Shown here: piece after piece, positions 1-13,500 of the stretch
Layout of the letters: every line of letters starts with the position of its first letter
Numbering within the stretch: the stretch's first letter is position 1
Origin: Pycnopodia helianthoides
Lineage: Eukaryota; Echinodermata; Asteroidea; Forcipulatida; Asteriidae
Length of the DNA stretch: 64,000 nucleotides
Direction of reading: 5' to 3'
Assembly (NCBI GenBank): GCA_032158295.1
Contig: CM063245.1
Span: 434,001-498,000, forward strand
Position numbers and translations under genes: made by a program
The notes under the pieces: model-generated
The model's database searches: none
What the model was told of the DNA's origin: nothing
What the model saw: the letters and a program-made list of their open reading frames with translations, nothing else

Positions 1-323
1 AACTTGTCTTTGATGATACAAGCATGTAATTAGGTACTGTCAGAGTTGAGTTAGATGTTTGGCTATAGGACCATCTAAGATTTGGGTTTTGAAAAAATGC
101 AGCTAGAGTAACACGCAATGGCAGCCATTTCGAAGAAATTAAATTTGTTTGATTTTCTATTCAACTTGAAAGTACAATCTGCTATGGCCGGCCCTGTATC
201 TTTTGGTGACATACTCTGACTGTGTGCAAAGTTTTATGCGAGCATCATTAAAGAACCCCCCCCCCCACTCAAAGTTTTCCCTATCTGTCCCACTATTTCA
301 TGGCTTCAGTGAATTTACCTTAT

Positions 324-666
324 AGGAACATTACAGAATTGGTTTTGCTAACAAAACAGTTGCTGGCAGTGTAAGCACTTTATGAAATCCACCATATACA
401 TAAACTGACATACCTGTAGAAGTTTGAGATCGATCGGCCATCTGGGTCACGAGAAAATAGTGAAAAACCGATAACACATTTGCATGAAACCATATAGATT
501 AAAAAATTAATAAAACGCTCACTGAGCGATAAACTCCAATCGGAAAATTAGTTTATTCATTTCTCATCTAATATTGCGATTCAGAAAGAAATATTTCAAG
601 GGATGTTTTCTACTATCATCATCATTAGACCGTAAGTTTTTTTCTTACCAATTCTGTAATGTTCCT
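324..666. mobile_element. MITE, TTAA-type (piggyBac-like), copy 1
   Basis: The element begins AGGAACATTACAGAATTGG and ends with the inverse CCAATTCTGTAATGTTCCT, about 340 bp in all. The right flank is TTAA and the left flank is TTAT, a probable decayed TTAA target duplication. The interior has no ORF. Related copies are at 18146-18440 and 24751-25113. It sits in the peroxidase intron just upstream of the exon at 694. Confidence 0.75.
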
Positions 667-693
667 TTAATGAGTCTTATCGGTACATTTCAG

Positions 694-2209
694 GAGAAAA
701 GGAGTGAAAGACATCGATGCTTTCGCTGGTTTCATCCTTGAAAAGCCTCTTCGCAATACTCTGGTAGGACCAACCTTGGCTTGCATATTCGCAGACCAGT
801 TCAAACGACTAAAATTCGGGGACCGTTTCTTCTACAAAAATCCGGACCAATTTACAACAGGTATAATCCCATGTGACCCATAGCCCGATTTAATTATAGG
901 GACTATAAACTGTTATAGCCCCATATAGGACTACTAGGGCTATAAACTGTTTGACCAATTATTGAAAGACCTACAGGACTATGAAGACTATAAACTGTTT
1001 GACCAAAACATTGCTAGCAATGTAGGACTAATATATGAGGACTATAAACTTTTTGACCAAATATTGATAGCCCTATATAGGACTATGAAAAATATAAACT
1101 TGTTGACCAATTTTGCATAGCCCTACAGTGTTATGAAGAAACTGTTTGACCAAATATTGATAGCCCTATAGGACTATGAGGACTATAAACTGTTTGACTA
1201 TTGATAGCCCTATAGGACTATAAAAAATATAAACTTTTTGACTAATTTTATAGCCCTATGGTATTATATGACGAAACTGTTTGACCAAATATTGATAGCG
1301 TTTCAGTACTATGTATGAGGAATATAAACTGTTTTACTGACTATTGATAGCCCTATATGACTATGAGGAATATAAACTGTTTGACTAATTATTGATAGCC
1401 CTTCAGTACTATGAGGAATATAAACTGTTTGACTGATTATTGATAGCCCTATATGACTATGAGGAATATAAACTGTTTGACTGATTATTGATAGCCCTAT
1501 ATGACTATGAGGAATATAAACTGTTTGGCTAATTATTGATAGCCCTTCAGTACTATGAGGAACATAAACTGTTTGACTGATTATTGATAGCCCTATAAAT
1601 TAATGTTAAAATTCATTTATTTTTAACAGCTGAAATGGAGGAGATTGAAAAAGTAACCATGGCAAGATTGATGTGTGATAACATTAAAGGGGTTACCCGA
1701 ATCCAGCCTTATGTGTTTGTACCAAGCAAGAAGTTCAAGAAGGCCAAAGATTCTGGCAACAGGTAGACATTTTCTTTCAAAACAGTAATATGAAATAACA
1801 ATTCAACATGTTTAAAATGATTTCTCTCACTGAGGCCAAACTATCATATTTTAGACTATAGAAAGAAAGTGACGTTTAAAGCTTTGCCATGTTTCAATTC
1901 TTGAAATAATCTTTACTTTGAGTTTTTGAGTGGAAGTTAGTCCTCAAATCATTGCGTGTATTCTGTTCCACGTCACATCGAATAACTAATTTGAAAACTT
2001 CTCTCCCCTCTTTTTTCCAAAGGAACTATGACAATTTTTACGATTACAGCCGTTCTAAGTTCTGGCCTCATAAGAAGTCATTCCTGCTATCTGGAATGAA
2101 TAACAAGCGAGTTAAGTGTCGACGCAATGATCTGATACCAAAGATGGACCTCTCTAAATTCATTACTGGGAGTAACACTAAAAATAAAGATTTCGAGGAC
2201 GCGCCATAA
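694..2209 (+). CDS. Animal haem peroxidase, C-terminal three exons (5' part outside window)
   Basis: Three exons join in frame: 694-860, 1630-1762 and 2023-2209, with the stop TAA at 2207-2209. All junctions are AG/GT. The first exon encodes a segment containing VGPTLACIFADQF and FGDRFFYKN. These match the conserved C-terminal part of the catalytic domain in animal haem peroxidases (peroxidasin, ovoperoxidase and thyroid/myeloperoxidase relatives), where similar VGPT and GDRFWYEN patterns occur. The second exon has ARLMCDN followed by TRIQPYVF, the usual helix near the domain end. The third exon (FWPHKKSF) closes a short C-terminal tail with no extra domain. Enzymes of this family oxidise substrates with H2O2, and in echinoderms one member hardens the egg coat. 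Which paralogue this is cannot be told from the fragment. The distal and proximal His exons lie upstream of the window. The intron 861-1629 is filled by a minisatellite. Confidence 0.85.
880..1605. repeat. Intronic minisatellite, ~45-50 bp unit
   Basis: The stretch repeats a unit built from 'gaggaatataaactgtttgact', 'attattgatagccct' and 'tatatgactat'. Units on the left are shorter and more diverged, and those from about 1300 to 1600 are nearly identical. It fills most of the peroxidase intron 861-1629. The spacing is regular but the units have no separate spacers, so it is a tandem array and not a CRISPR. Confidence 0.85.
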
Positions 2210-3176
2210 AGGGCTAGCTGTGTGAAGATGAGGTGGTAGTCAACCATATATTCGGGAACCCTTTGCCCCAAAAAGGGTTAATTGGGTGGATTGGGTCACG
2301 AAAACGGGAGCTACATACAGCAGAACGACAAATCAATCACCAGTTGAAAAGGTACTACAGTTAATTACCAGTGTTTACGCATACTGTTAAAGAAAATGTT
2401 AGGCCAGAGGAATTTAAACGGCGTATTAATTGTACACATTTTACAAAAATGTTAAGTTAGAATAACAGGTGATTGGTTTAAGTGTAAAATAATGTGCAAT
2501 GCTTGCGTAGACCAAAGTAACTTCATCAATGATATGTAAGTAAAAACAACTGCTGTATTCACTTTATAAGCGAACACAGGGCAGGATTTGTGGTTTCGTA
2601 TATTAAATAAATAATGAATTTGCTTGTAATTATCTTTATTGAGGGGTAACTCGTCCAGCAAGCTGATCATTTGGGGCACTCCTAAAATATTCAGACATAC
2701 ACTCATGACCTAATAACATAAAATAGTTATTGGTGTCAATCATGAAATTGTATTGTTTGTAAGATTTTAATAGTTGTCAATCTCAATTTATTATGAGATT
2801 AAGAAATTCAAGTTACACCAACCATTCAACTCCAACGGAAACAAACACATCTACAATAGCCGTAAAATTGTAATAATAATTTGAATGATTAAAATTCTTT
2901 GGTTGCTTTCATCACATTACATCAACCTATTTGTAATGAAGCCAGGCTTTTCAGTTGCTGCTCCACATGCGTTCACAGGTTACATTATGTTCATGAGTAA
3001 CTCAATTCCAAAATGCTCTCAAGACACAGTTATTTTAATATCACAAGAATTCTTTCACAATTGTAATTCATTTAGTGTTTTCCCCTTTGTATTGCGTCTT
3101 GAGAACCTCTTCATGAAACTTTGAACTGTTTATAAAAATGTTGTAACCAAAATAACATGTATCTTTAATAAGAATT

Positions 3177-3690
3177 ACATAATCACGTTAGTAAGCCATT
3201 GCGTCAAACGCGTGCGCATCACGCACGTCCAAAGTCTTCGCTACTTCGGTTCCAAAGCTGGCACACGTTTGTGTTTCATTTTACAAAAATCATTAATTCC
3301 ATAGTTAAATTGAAAAACTTACAATCAGGCGCGTAGCCAGCTTTCTGGTGTGTGTGTGGGGGGGGGGGGGGGAGAGTCCCCATTTAAGGTTCAGAGTATT
3401 TAAATTTAAGCTACACTTTTGTCTTGTACTGATATGACCTTTCATGACGTCATGCGTAGGCCGTACTCTTCGATTACGCTGCAGGGGAAATTGAAATGTT
3501 AACTATCACTCCCCGCCCACCCAAGATATTAGCCAGCCACGATTAGATTAGGGTCAGATGCAAAAGAAAATTGTTACATACTATTATAGCTCTTTATTGA
3601 CAAATCCAATACAAAGTGATAATTTACTCATGGTTTGGTTTGGTTTTGATGCGCACGCGTGTGACGTAATGGCTTCCAACGTGATTATGC
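3177..3690. repeat. Element-like inverted repeat, ~42 bp arms
   Basis: 3177-3220 (cataatcacgttagtaagcc, then a GCGTCAAACGCGTGCGCATC end) is the near inverse complement of 3649-3690, which ends in ggcttccaacgtgattatg. The arms enclose about 430 bp with a poly-G run. A 'tagctctttattgacaaatc' motif is repeated directly at about 3588 and 3718, so the right arm was probably caught in a local duplication. It is likely a non-autonomous DNA element, class unknown. Confidence 0.5.
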
Positions 3691-4092
3691 AAAAGAAAAT
3701 CATGTCACATACTAGGATAGCTCTTTATTGACAAATCCAATACAAAGTGATATTTTACTAATGGGTTGGTTACGTTTCAGCATTCGACAACTAATCCATG
3801 ATATGAGTAAAACTGTCAAGAACGAACATTATTCTGTTAACAAACAATCCAAATGAACTTATGTAAAAAATCATGTTGGTACGTTATACATTATAACAAT
3901 TTTCTTGGTTATATAGTAATATATAGTAATAGTATATCAATAAGATCAAGCGTTTACAAATAAATACTTTAGTACGTCGGCACAGCTGGATTTGATTATG
4001 CTCACTCGTACACTCCGTACAATTTTAATTAGTGATCGAGCTCATGCAGTCTGGGACCGAGACCCAGACTACGGGATTTGTAGAGAAGGCTT

Positions 4093-4233
4093 AGGCCGTA
4101 TCCGAAATGACGGCTACGGCTGAGGCTACGACTGTTGCTATGGGTGTTGCTAAGGACGTCCTATACTTCAACGCATGATGACGCGGAAATCTAGCTGTAG
4201 CCGTAGCTGTAGCCGCTAATTCGGACACGGCCT
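4093..4233. mobile_element. Short MITE with AGGCCGTATCCGAA inverted ends
   Basis: The left end AGGCCGTATCCGAAATGACG pairs with the right end TAATTCGGACACGGCCT. Both ends continue into inverted GGCTACGGCT / AGCCGTAGC motifs. It is about 140 bp with no coding capacity. The class is not assigned because the target duplication is unclear. Confidence 0.6.
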
Positions 4234-6266
4234 CACTATACATTTCAGAACTTGAACACGCCGCGCGCACAAGCGTAAACTATTGAGTCCGAAACCTAAT
4301 GAATGAGGGCGCACAGTGTGCCGCAGTACACTGACACATCATTCTGACATAGTGTTGGGTTAGGCTTACCAATTCTTTGAATAAATCGAGAGTAAATACA
4401 AGTTTCACTAATTATTACTTGTGTGGAATGTGTTTGAAAATGTGTTGTGCGATCTTAGTTACCTGTTCATTATCCACCCAATTGTTTTGTTTGTTTGTTT
4501 GTTTGTTTTTTACACCAAATTAATGATAAATCACTTTTTAGGGAGAACAAAATATTAACATTTTCTGCATCCACATGTTCATATCCAGCTCTATTTTCTC
4601 GTTCAATCCAAAACCGAGTTAAATTTTTTGTATTGAAACCCTCAGGGTGGAACAAGTTCACTTCTGCTCAGGGAGAGGCAAAACGTAACACAACATAAAA
4701 GACGTTCTTCTGTTTCTTATTTCTATCCCAATACTTTATATTTACAGTGTTTCTGGGTGTTTTTGTTTTGAAACGAAAGCTTATTTCTCCTATTTGGAAT
4801 TGCTGCCACCGCTTCATTCTGGGTTTTGTTATTCCCCGACATTGACGTCAACTCTGTGCTACTTAATTTCCTGCAAATTGTATTTCTTTGTTTATTTATT
4901 TGCTGCTATATTACTTTTGCAGTTACATTTTAACGTTCAGTGTTACTTGATTTACTGTAGATTTTTTATTTATTTTAAAATTATTTTTGGCTGCTTCATA
5001 ACTTGGCTCTGTTGTTTTGCCTTTTAATTTACCAAGTTTTTACTATTCTTTCTGGTCTAAAAAATAATGTTCGGGTTGCTTGAAAAGAATTCCATCTGCT
5101 TTTGGGGGTCTCAGTTGAGTTCTTCATATCTAATTGTTTTGGTTTGATGTTAACCTCTGATACATTCAAGTGTTTTCAATATTGATTTTAATAAGATGTA
5201 GTTACATATTTATGCTGATGTTTACATAATCTAATATTTTTCTTTAATCTTCAATCTTCATGAATACTGCTGTATAAACCCACATGTGAATGAATTCACT
5301 TAAGCGTGGTGGTGGTGGGGGGGGGGTGGCTTGCCCTCCTGCTCAGAACCCTACCTCTAGATTTCTTTTTAGATCTATGAAAAATAACTGAACCTATGAA
5401 TGTCAATTAGTATTGTACAACATAATTTCAGGAATAACAGGAATTTCAAGTATGTTTTCTGCTTGTGGGAGTGTGCAGTCAGGCAGTGCATGCACTCCGT
5501 GCTAACATGTTCTAACCCACACAATCAGCTCCGTATTGTAATTAATAATTGTACAAAACCCCCTCCCTCAGGTGCCCTTTGCTCCTCCCCCGACATAAAA
5601 AAAACCACACCAAATAATACTAATAAGTTAAAAGATAAATAAAATAAAACATTACAAACAGATGTTTAGTCTATAGTTACACCATACTTTTCAGGATTAT
5701 CCGACTCGGATATCGATACATTCGGGGATCCGGTCACCCTGGTACCCTTCCTTCCATCCAAGCAACCACGTCTGTTTTAAATCGGCAGATCGAGGGGGAT
5801 ACCAATTACTAACCGCACAAAATGAACACTATCTTAGTACTTACCTCACATCGTCTGCTACGCCTACGGTTCACAATGTCAATCAATGGGGGTGTGTACT
5901 GTGTAGTTTCAACTTTGAGAGGAAAACCCATATATTCATGGAGTCCGGTGTGTTCAAATCATTGAAGTCGTACTTCACACAAATAAATACTTTGTCCACT
6001 GTCCAGTTGTATTGTTTGAATGAGTATTACCACAAACAGGCAACAGCAAAGCACAGCATTCATGAGCTTATTCTACATGTGCAAAATCAAAGTTTTCCTA
6101 AAGTGCGGTGAAGGGCGCCCTCACTTGTTTTCTTAAAGTGTCATGCGCGTGCGGTTTTAGTATGGTACCCACATTTATGTATTCTTTTGTTAGCAAGTTC
6201 CCTACGTTAACGCGCAATTTGTAGAGGAGACGGGATATCATACAGCCTCAAACAACCAAATCCAAA

Positions 6267-7489
6267 ATGGAAGACTCTAATATCGGAGATGGAAGGCTCC
6301 AAAAAATGGAAGTGGATTACAGCGAATCGGTGGATCGGAGAATTCCAGAATGTCAAACACTTGCTAAGGTTTGTTATTAACAATTAGATTTGTTCATTTT
6401 GATAAGAATTGGGCAATTGGGCCTTACACAAACAGCATGAAACACTCACATTTTTGCAAGTCATTTATATTTTGTGCAGCTAACTGTATTGACCAGTTAC
6501 GATATGTCAGTTTCAGTGCGGGATGGAGTTGACTAGACAGCTTGTCAAACTGAGATTTATCCGACTTTATCTAAACAGAGAGAATGTGTAGTAATTTGAG
6601 ATCATTCAGTGCAATAGAAACATAAATCCTTTATTTTTAACAACAATATAAATAATACTTAGACTCGACGATCGAGGATTACCAACCTGTAGTCCCCCCA
6701 AAAAGTATTGAAAAAATATTGACATTTTCTGCCTATTTAGTATTTACAGTTTTTTGGTATTTCATCTTGGATGTATTTGTATACATGTGCACTATTAATG
6801 TGAGGGCCCTAAAAAATCACCTGTGCTGGGTCACCCTCCTCATTAAACTTTAACTTAAGAAACATGAGAAAAGAGGGTTTGATTTTTTTTTTAGTAAAAA
6901 ATAAATTTGGCAACAAACTCATCATTCATTGACATGACAGATCCAGAATAAGAATTGAACTACTAAATAATTTTTAGATGTATGTACTGTATGAAACAAC
7001 TTTCTGTTTATTTTTGTGTTTTTCATCGATGAGAAATAATCAATCAAATTTTATTGACTCAATAACCTACATGTATGCCGTGTTCTAAATAAGAAATTCT
7101 TACTTCATTTTATTTGTAGGGTGCATCCATTATGATTTAGTTTTTGTGATGAGTAATATTGATTGTATTTTGCGTGATCTAGGATGGAAAGCTGAGTGAG
7201 GCCTTGGAAAGTCTGCTGTCGCTGGAAAAACAAACAAGAACTGTGAGTTTTTTTTATTTCAAACTTTTATTTTAAACCTAGGGACCCTTAAAAGGGACTA
7301 GCACTGTGACCTGCTGGCCTGAAGATGGTGTATGGAAAAAAGTGAACAAAGTGTTCAGTTTTAGATATGGAAGGAGAACCCTAAGTTAGAGAAAACCCAA
7401 TCCACATGCGACGCTCCAACCAATGTGAGGTGGGATTCTGGGTCCACAATGGTGACAGGCAGGGCAAGATACAACAAAGCCAACCTTAC

Positions 7490-7555
<66 letters not shown>

Positions 7556-10500
7556 AGACCGATTCAATTGCAACTTGTCAATAACACACAACTGTGTACC
7601 CCAAAGACAGATAGTGTAATATTTCTAATCGATCCCATTGCAAAATGTAAATAAGCAACTAGGATTTGGATAGCAGCATTGTTCATTTTGTGTGTGGTGC
7701 GTGTTGTGCATTTCTGTGCAGAGCAAGACACACGTGTCACTTGCTTTGATCTTAACTGTAAATGCCGCCCCTTTTCCAAACAAATTTGCCACAATCCAAT
7801 AACAACTATTAACAAACTTCTTTGACATTTCCAAACTTGTTCCATTATTAGGCAGCAGACATGCATTCCACAGCACGGATTCTTGTAGCAATCGTCTGTA
7901 TGTGCTTCGAAGCCAAGGAATGGGGTTTACTGAATGAGCATGTACTACTATTGACCAAACGACGCAGTCAACTCAAGCAGGTAATTTAAAGTGAATACAA
8001 AGACTGGCCTCTTCAAATGGTTCAACAAAGTATTACTAATTATATATGGCCTTTAATTTTCAATATTTATTCACCCGGATAAATAATCTTAATGGCATAA
8101 CCACTGATGATGTCATAACAACGGTCCAGGACTGGATTTCACAAAGAGCTAAGACTGAATCTTAAGCAAAGTGTGATGTCACAATACAAACCACTATGGT
8201 GATATTTACAACTCAACTTTGAAAGATGAATTTTAGTGGTTTGTGAAATCGAGCCCTAATGTCATCACTACTGATGATGTCATAATCGCTAGTGATGTCG
8301 TAATCGCTGTTGATGTTATAACTACTGACAATGTTGTATTCGCCGTTGGTCATAACTACTGACGATGTCATGATCGTTGATGGTGGTCAAAGTACTGTTA
8401 CGATGCTAGAGCTTTTATTCATTTTAAAATTAAACCATGTGGACAACATTTTGTCAAAGTCCGGCATCCGCACTTTATGTGACCCAACATATACACAAAA
8501 TAACAAACGTGTACAAGTTTAAATTCAATTGATTATCTGGTCATGAGAAAAGATTGAAAAAACCTTAGTTTTCACTGTTTTCAAACATTAGAAAGTGTTT
8601 TACTTATTTCTCTAAAACTGTTGCATTTCAAGCAACAATAATCGAGGGAAGTTTTTCACCATGACTATATCTTTATCCAATGTGTTAGTCATGTGCAAAT
8701 CTGTTAACATTTATATTTTCAATCTTACCATTGTTGTGTACATCCTTTGAATAAAATCTTTGTGTTTTATCATAGGCTGTTGTGAAGATGGTACAGGAGG
8801 CGTACAGTTATTTAGATAAAACGCCTGATATGGAGACTAAGCTGAAGTTGATTGACACTCTGAGAACCGTCACAGCTGGAAAGGTAAACTCAGAGGACTA
8901 AAGGAAGAGACAATCAAAATGAAAGAAATTAGTTTGATATCAAATTAAAAATCATTGGACAAAGTTAAATTTTGTTGTGTCAGTGCAAAAATGTTGTATC
9001 TCCTAAAATAGCACTTTTGTTACGCGTGAGTTTGAAATTTTCAAAACATTGTATCTTGTTTCAAATAGCCCAAATGTACACACAAAACAAGTACGTACCG
9101 AGACAATTTCAAGAAAAGATATGCCTGCCTCACAATTGGGCGGTCTTGTTAAAAAAATTCAAAAATTTAATTCTGTAGGGCTCGAGAAAGCACTGAGTGT
9201 ACAGTGCTTATCACACATCAGTGTACGGACCGCAAAAAAATTTATATATATATATATATATAAAATTTGTAGGGTAGATGGCCTTAGCTTTCGATCCAAA
9301 CCGGACCATCGTCAGAGGCAAAAACAAGCACAAACGAAAAACATATCCATTTATAGCTGAAAAGAACAGGTGAGGAATGGGAGAGGATAAAATGGATATG
9401 GTAATAACGGGTAAAAACAAAGAACAAGCAACTCAAAGGGATCACCACGAAGGAATACCACAACAGAAAAATAAGTTTCTTACGACGGCTGGTGGGGTCT
9501 GTTAAAACCGCTGAGTTGCAGACAGGAAAAACCTGATGACCGGTGATATATAAAATTTGTAGGGTAGATGGCCTTAGCTTTCATATATATATGTAAATTT
9601 AAAAAATGTACATATGGAAAGTTAATAAGAGTTACTGGCACCAAGATGAGATAGTGAATGACATACTGGCAGGCATGGTATAATTTTGTGTAACAATGCA
9701 AAAACTGTGTTGCATTGCAACGATCACAACGTCATGATTTCTTTATCTACAATAAAGTACATTAAAATAGTCGTGTTTAAAACGTTGTCACATTTATGTC
9801 AAGTGCGCTTTGACAACCACTGATACAAACAAACTCTGTCATATCAATTTCTCCCATTACTGGCAAGACAGTTTGTTGCATGACACCATGATCTTATAAT
9901 TGCAGATTTATGTTGAGATTGAGCGTGCTCGTTTAACGATGACACTGGCTAAGATTAAGGAAGGTCAGGGAGAAGTGGCAGAGGCAGCTAGTATCCTTCA
10001 GGAATTACAGGTGAGTGCCGGATCAAATATTTTACCTCTAGATATACAAAGTCAAGATTCACATGATTGAAATAAGATTCTGATGTCACTGTTGACTCCA
10101 GCGATGTGGACTGCTGACAAACACTATTCTGTATAATATGCATTTCTTATTTAATGCTTTATCACACCCCAGGGCGTCTGAAAGCACTCAATATTTTTTT
10201 CTACAAGGTTTACAGAGCTATGTTGAAACAAAAATTAAGACCCATTTTTTTACATAGCACCATGTAATGGTTTACAAGGTGCTGGGTGCAATCTGCAACC
10301 AGCCAAGAAAACACTGGGGTGAACCCCTTCACTTAACGACAAGTGTACTGTGCTCTTTTACATCAAGTGCATGTAAATTGGTTCGCTCGTCCCCAGCGCC
10401 TTGCCTAAAAACCAAAGGCGCTGGGATGGGCAAACGTATCTTAACGTTTAATGCTCAGTCCCATCATGCATCACACTCACACTGCAAGCACTGCACGCAT

Positions 10501-13500
10501 GACGTACTTCCTGAACAAGAATCTGTGCAAGCTGATTAGCCCATCCCAGCGGTCCTGGATAGGCCGCTGGGACCGAGCGAAGTAAATTGGGTCATTAGGC
10601 TGTACTGCCACCAATACCATGTGAAACTAGATCTTATGGTAGGGTCAAAATGAGAAACAGCTGTCGAGAACATTATTCTTTTGATGTTTTTTTTCTTTTT
10701 TTTCTTCAAATTTGTGATGCAAGGAGAATGTGACTCTTGTTTGCCATTGCAGGTTGAGACTTTTGGTTCCATGGAACGTAAAGAGAAAGTGGAGTTTATC
10801 TTAGAGCAGATGCGACTGTGTGTAGCTACTAAAGACATCATACGCACTCAAATCATCAGCAAGAAGATCAGCCCCAAGTTCTTTGACTCCACTGAGGAGA
10901 GTATTCAAGTAAGGCTAAAGATATCATGAGAAGTAAATCTTGAAGAAATGCAGGAGTTGGCAGACCTCCCAATATCATTTATCCTTCTTTATGCTTTTAT
11001 TCTTCACTTTGAAGATTTTTGATGATGCTGTTTTAAAAGAATTTTAAAAGCCTGCCATAGGCCAAAATAGGGCTCGCGCTTACATGTATTTGGTTCAACT
11101 GTGAATGGTTTACCGTGTGAAAAAAAAAACATGTTTATGTATGACACAGTTTCGGGATCTCATCTTTATTTGTTGGTCTTGTCTTCACAGGAACAGAAGT
11201 TGAAGTTTTATAGATTGATGATCGAGGTTGATCAGCATGACGGTGCATACCTAGATATCTGTAAACACTACAGGGCCATTTATGATACGCCAATCATAAA
11301 GGAGGATCCATCCAAATGGAAGGAGGTAAGAAACCATAGGTCATGCTCCCCGTATGTGTGATAGTACTGATGAATACTTAATTTCGCTGTACAAAAAGGG
11401 ACCAGGCTGTCATTTTGGTTTACATTGATTAGACTGAGAGAGAAAATTACATCCCTGCACTATGATAATGTCTGTATGAATGATATAACAACAATACTCA
11501 GTTCTTATATAGCATTTTATTTACAGGCATCTCAAAGCGTGTATTATTTTGGGTATGCTAAGTTTCCATTATCGAACCCATAGCACCTTGTAAAAGTGTT
11601 TACAAGGTGACCCTTGCAAGGTGAATGGTGGTGCCAACCCAGCCAGAAACAATGTGGTAAACCCTTTCTCTTTGCGATAAATGTACTGGGTTCTTTTACA
11701 TGTATTGCCATACACACAGAACCTAGGGCTTTCCATCCCATATGAAGGACAACACAATTGTGGTTAAGTGTCTTGTCCAAGAACACAAGTGCTATGACCG
11801 GGACCCGAACCCACACTCTGATAACACCAGAACTTGAGACCAGTGCATTAGACGCCTCGGCCATGACACTCCACACATAGTGTCAGACTCTCAATCTGTA
11901 GTCATAATGTGATTATGTGAGTGGCTTACTCCTACAGAAAATCAGTGCAGTTGAGATCAAGTGTTCCTTTTTTAGACATGTCCAGTGCATGTCTAGAGTA
12001 GTATATTGTGTACATTGCTCTCTGTTTTCACGATGACATTTTGTTTTTTTGCAGATTTCCAAACATGTGATTCTATACCTGGTGCTATCACCATTTGACA
12101 ATGAGCAGTCTGATCTCATCCATCGAGTAGCTGCCGATAAGAATCTTGAAGAAATCCCAAAGTACAGGTAAGAGTAAAGACTTCAGACATACGATTTGGG
12201 TCTGGAAAATTATCGTAATAAAGAAGATTATTTTTTGATTGTATGTTGTACTGAAACCAAGGAAACCTCAAAAGTGACCAGCACTGGAACCCGTAGGCCT
12301 GAAGATACCTGTGTAGAGAAGATAAAATGCTCAGTTTTAAATGTGGGAAGAAATCCTGAATAGGGGAAACTCACGCAATCAGGTAGGGACTGGAAACCCA
12401 AATCACATGTATGGCTCTAGTCGGAGATTCCAACCGAGGTCCACAGAGGTGAAAAGCAGGGCAGAAATTTGAGCAATGAAATCCCTTTCCCGTTCTTCTT
12501 TCAGGGATTTGTTAAAGTGCTTTACCACTCAAGAGTTGATGCGATGGCAGCAGGTGTGTGCAATCTACGAAGGTGAACTCAAGAAGGGATCCACTGATAG
12601 TTTACCCACAGATGTCTTCAGTGACAATGAGCAGGGTAAACAACGCTGGAATGACCTCCGTAACAGAGTCGTAGAACATGTGAGTGTCTCTGTGTTTCAT
12701 TAATAATGTCAGGCATTTCTATAGCGTCTTTGCCACAGGATTCAAAGCACTTATAGTGCTGTAAGACAGCCAGGTCAAGTTTTTGAACTGTGAAACCCAC
12801 TTATATAGCTCCTTAACAAGGTGCTGTGGCACAATCTGCAGCTAACTATGCCAGAAAACACTGGGGCAAACCCCTTCTCTCAACGATAAAGTGTACTGGG
12901 TTCTGTATGTGCATTACACAACACACAATGCCTAGGGCTTGAGGTCCCATCCCAATGACAAAGCAATAGTGGTTAAGTGTACTGCTTAAGGACACAAGTG
13001 TCAAGACCAGGACTTGAAACCACACTCTGCTGATCAGATACAAGAGAGCCGATTGATGTTGAGTTATTGTTTTATTTTTGTTGACAGAACATTCGAGTAA
13101 TGGCCAAGTACTATGAGCGCATCACTTTACAGAGAATGGCTGAGCTATTGGAACTTGCGGAGAGTGTAAGTTTTTTTGGGTTCCGTTTTAACCACTTCAC
13201 GACAGATGCACAAATTTTAAGGTCACACAATCAGGGTCAGTGTTAACACACATCTGTGATGTCTGTGTGTGGGTGGGAATGACGTGGCAACCTGCTCAGA
13301 ACATTCTGTGTGGGGCGAGTACAACAGTGGATGACGTGTTAACTCCCTAGCATGCATCATGCATGCATCATGCGCATGCAACTGCATGCATCATGCGCAT
13401 GCATCATGCATGCATCATGCATGCACACAATTGAATGAAGCCTTCATTGCTATGTCTGACATACCAGGATTTTTACAGATCAAATGGCTGTCATGATTAT

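Larger units (their letters stand above)
2210..6266. other. Intergenic region between peroxidase and PSMD12
   Basis: I see no convincing coding exon here. ORFs in the region are short and have no recognisable motif. It holds an inverted repeat (3177-3690), a direct duplication (about 3595-3650 and 3720-3775), a small MITE (4093-4233), homopolymer G and C runs (about 3357 and 5319) and a (GTTT)n run near 4485. The last few hundred bases must include the PSMD12 promoter. I could not pick out a TATA box or a proteasome-specific control element. Confidence 0.5.

Noticed and set aside
880..1605. Regularly repeated block resembling a CRISPR array
   Set aside because: Units are contiguous without unique spacers, and the locus is a spliced animal gene.
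7361..7591. SINQSINQ repeat ORF
   Set aside because: It is produced by the (TTGA)n microsatellite.
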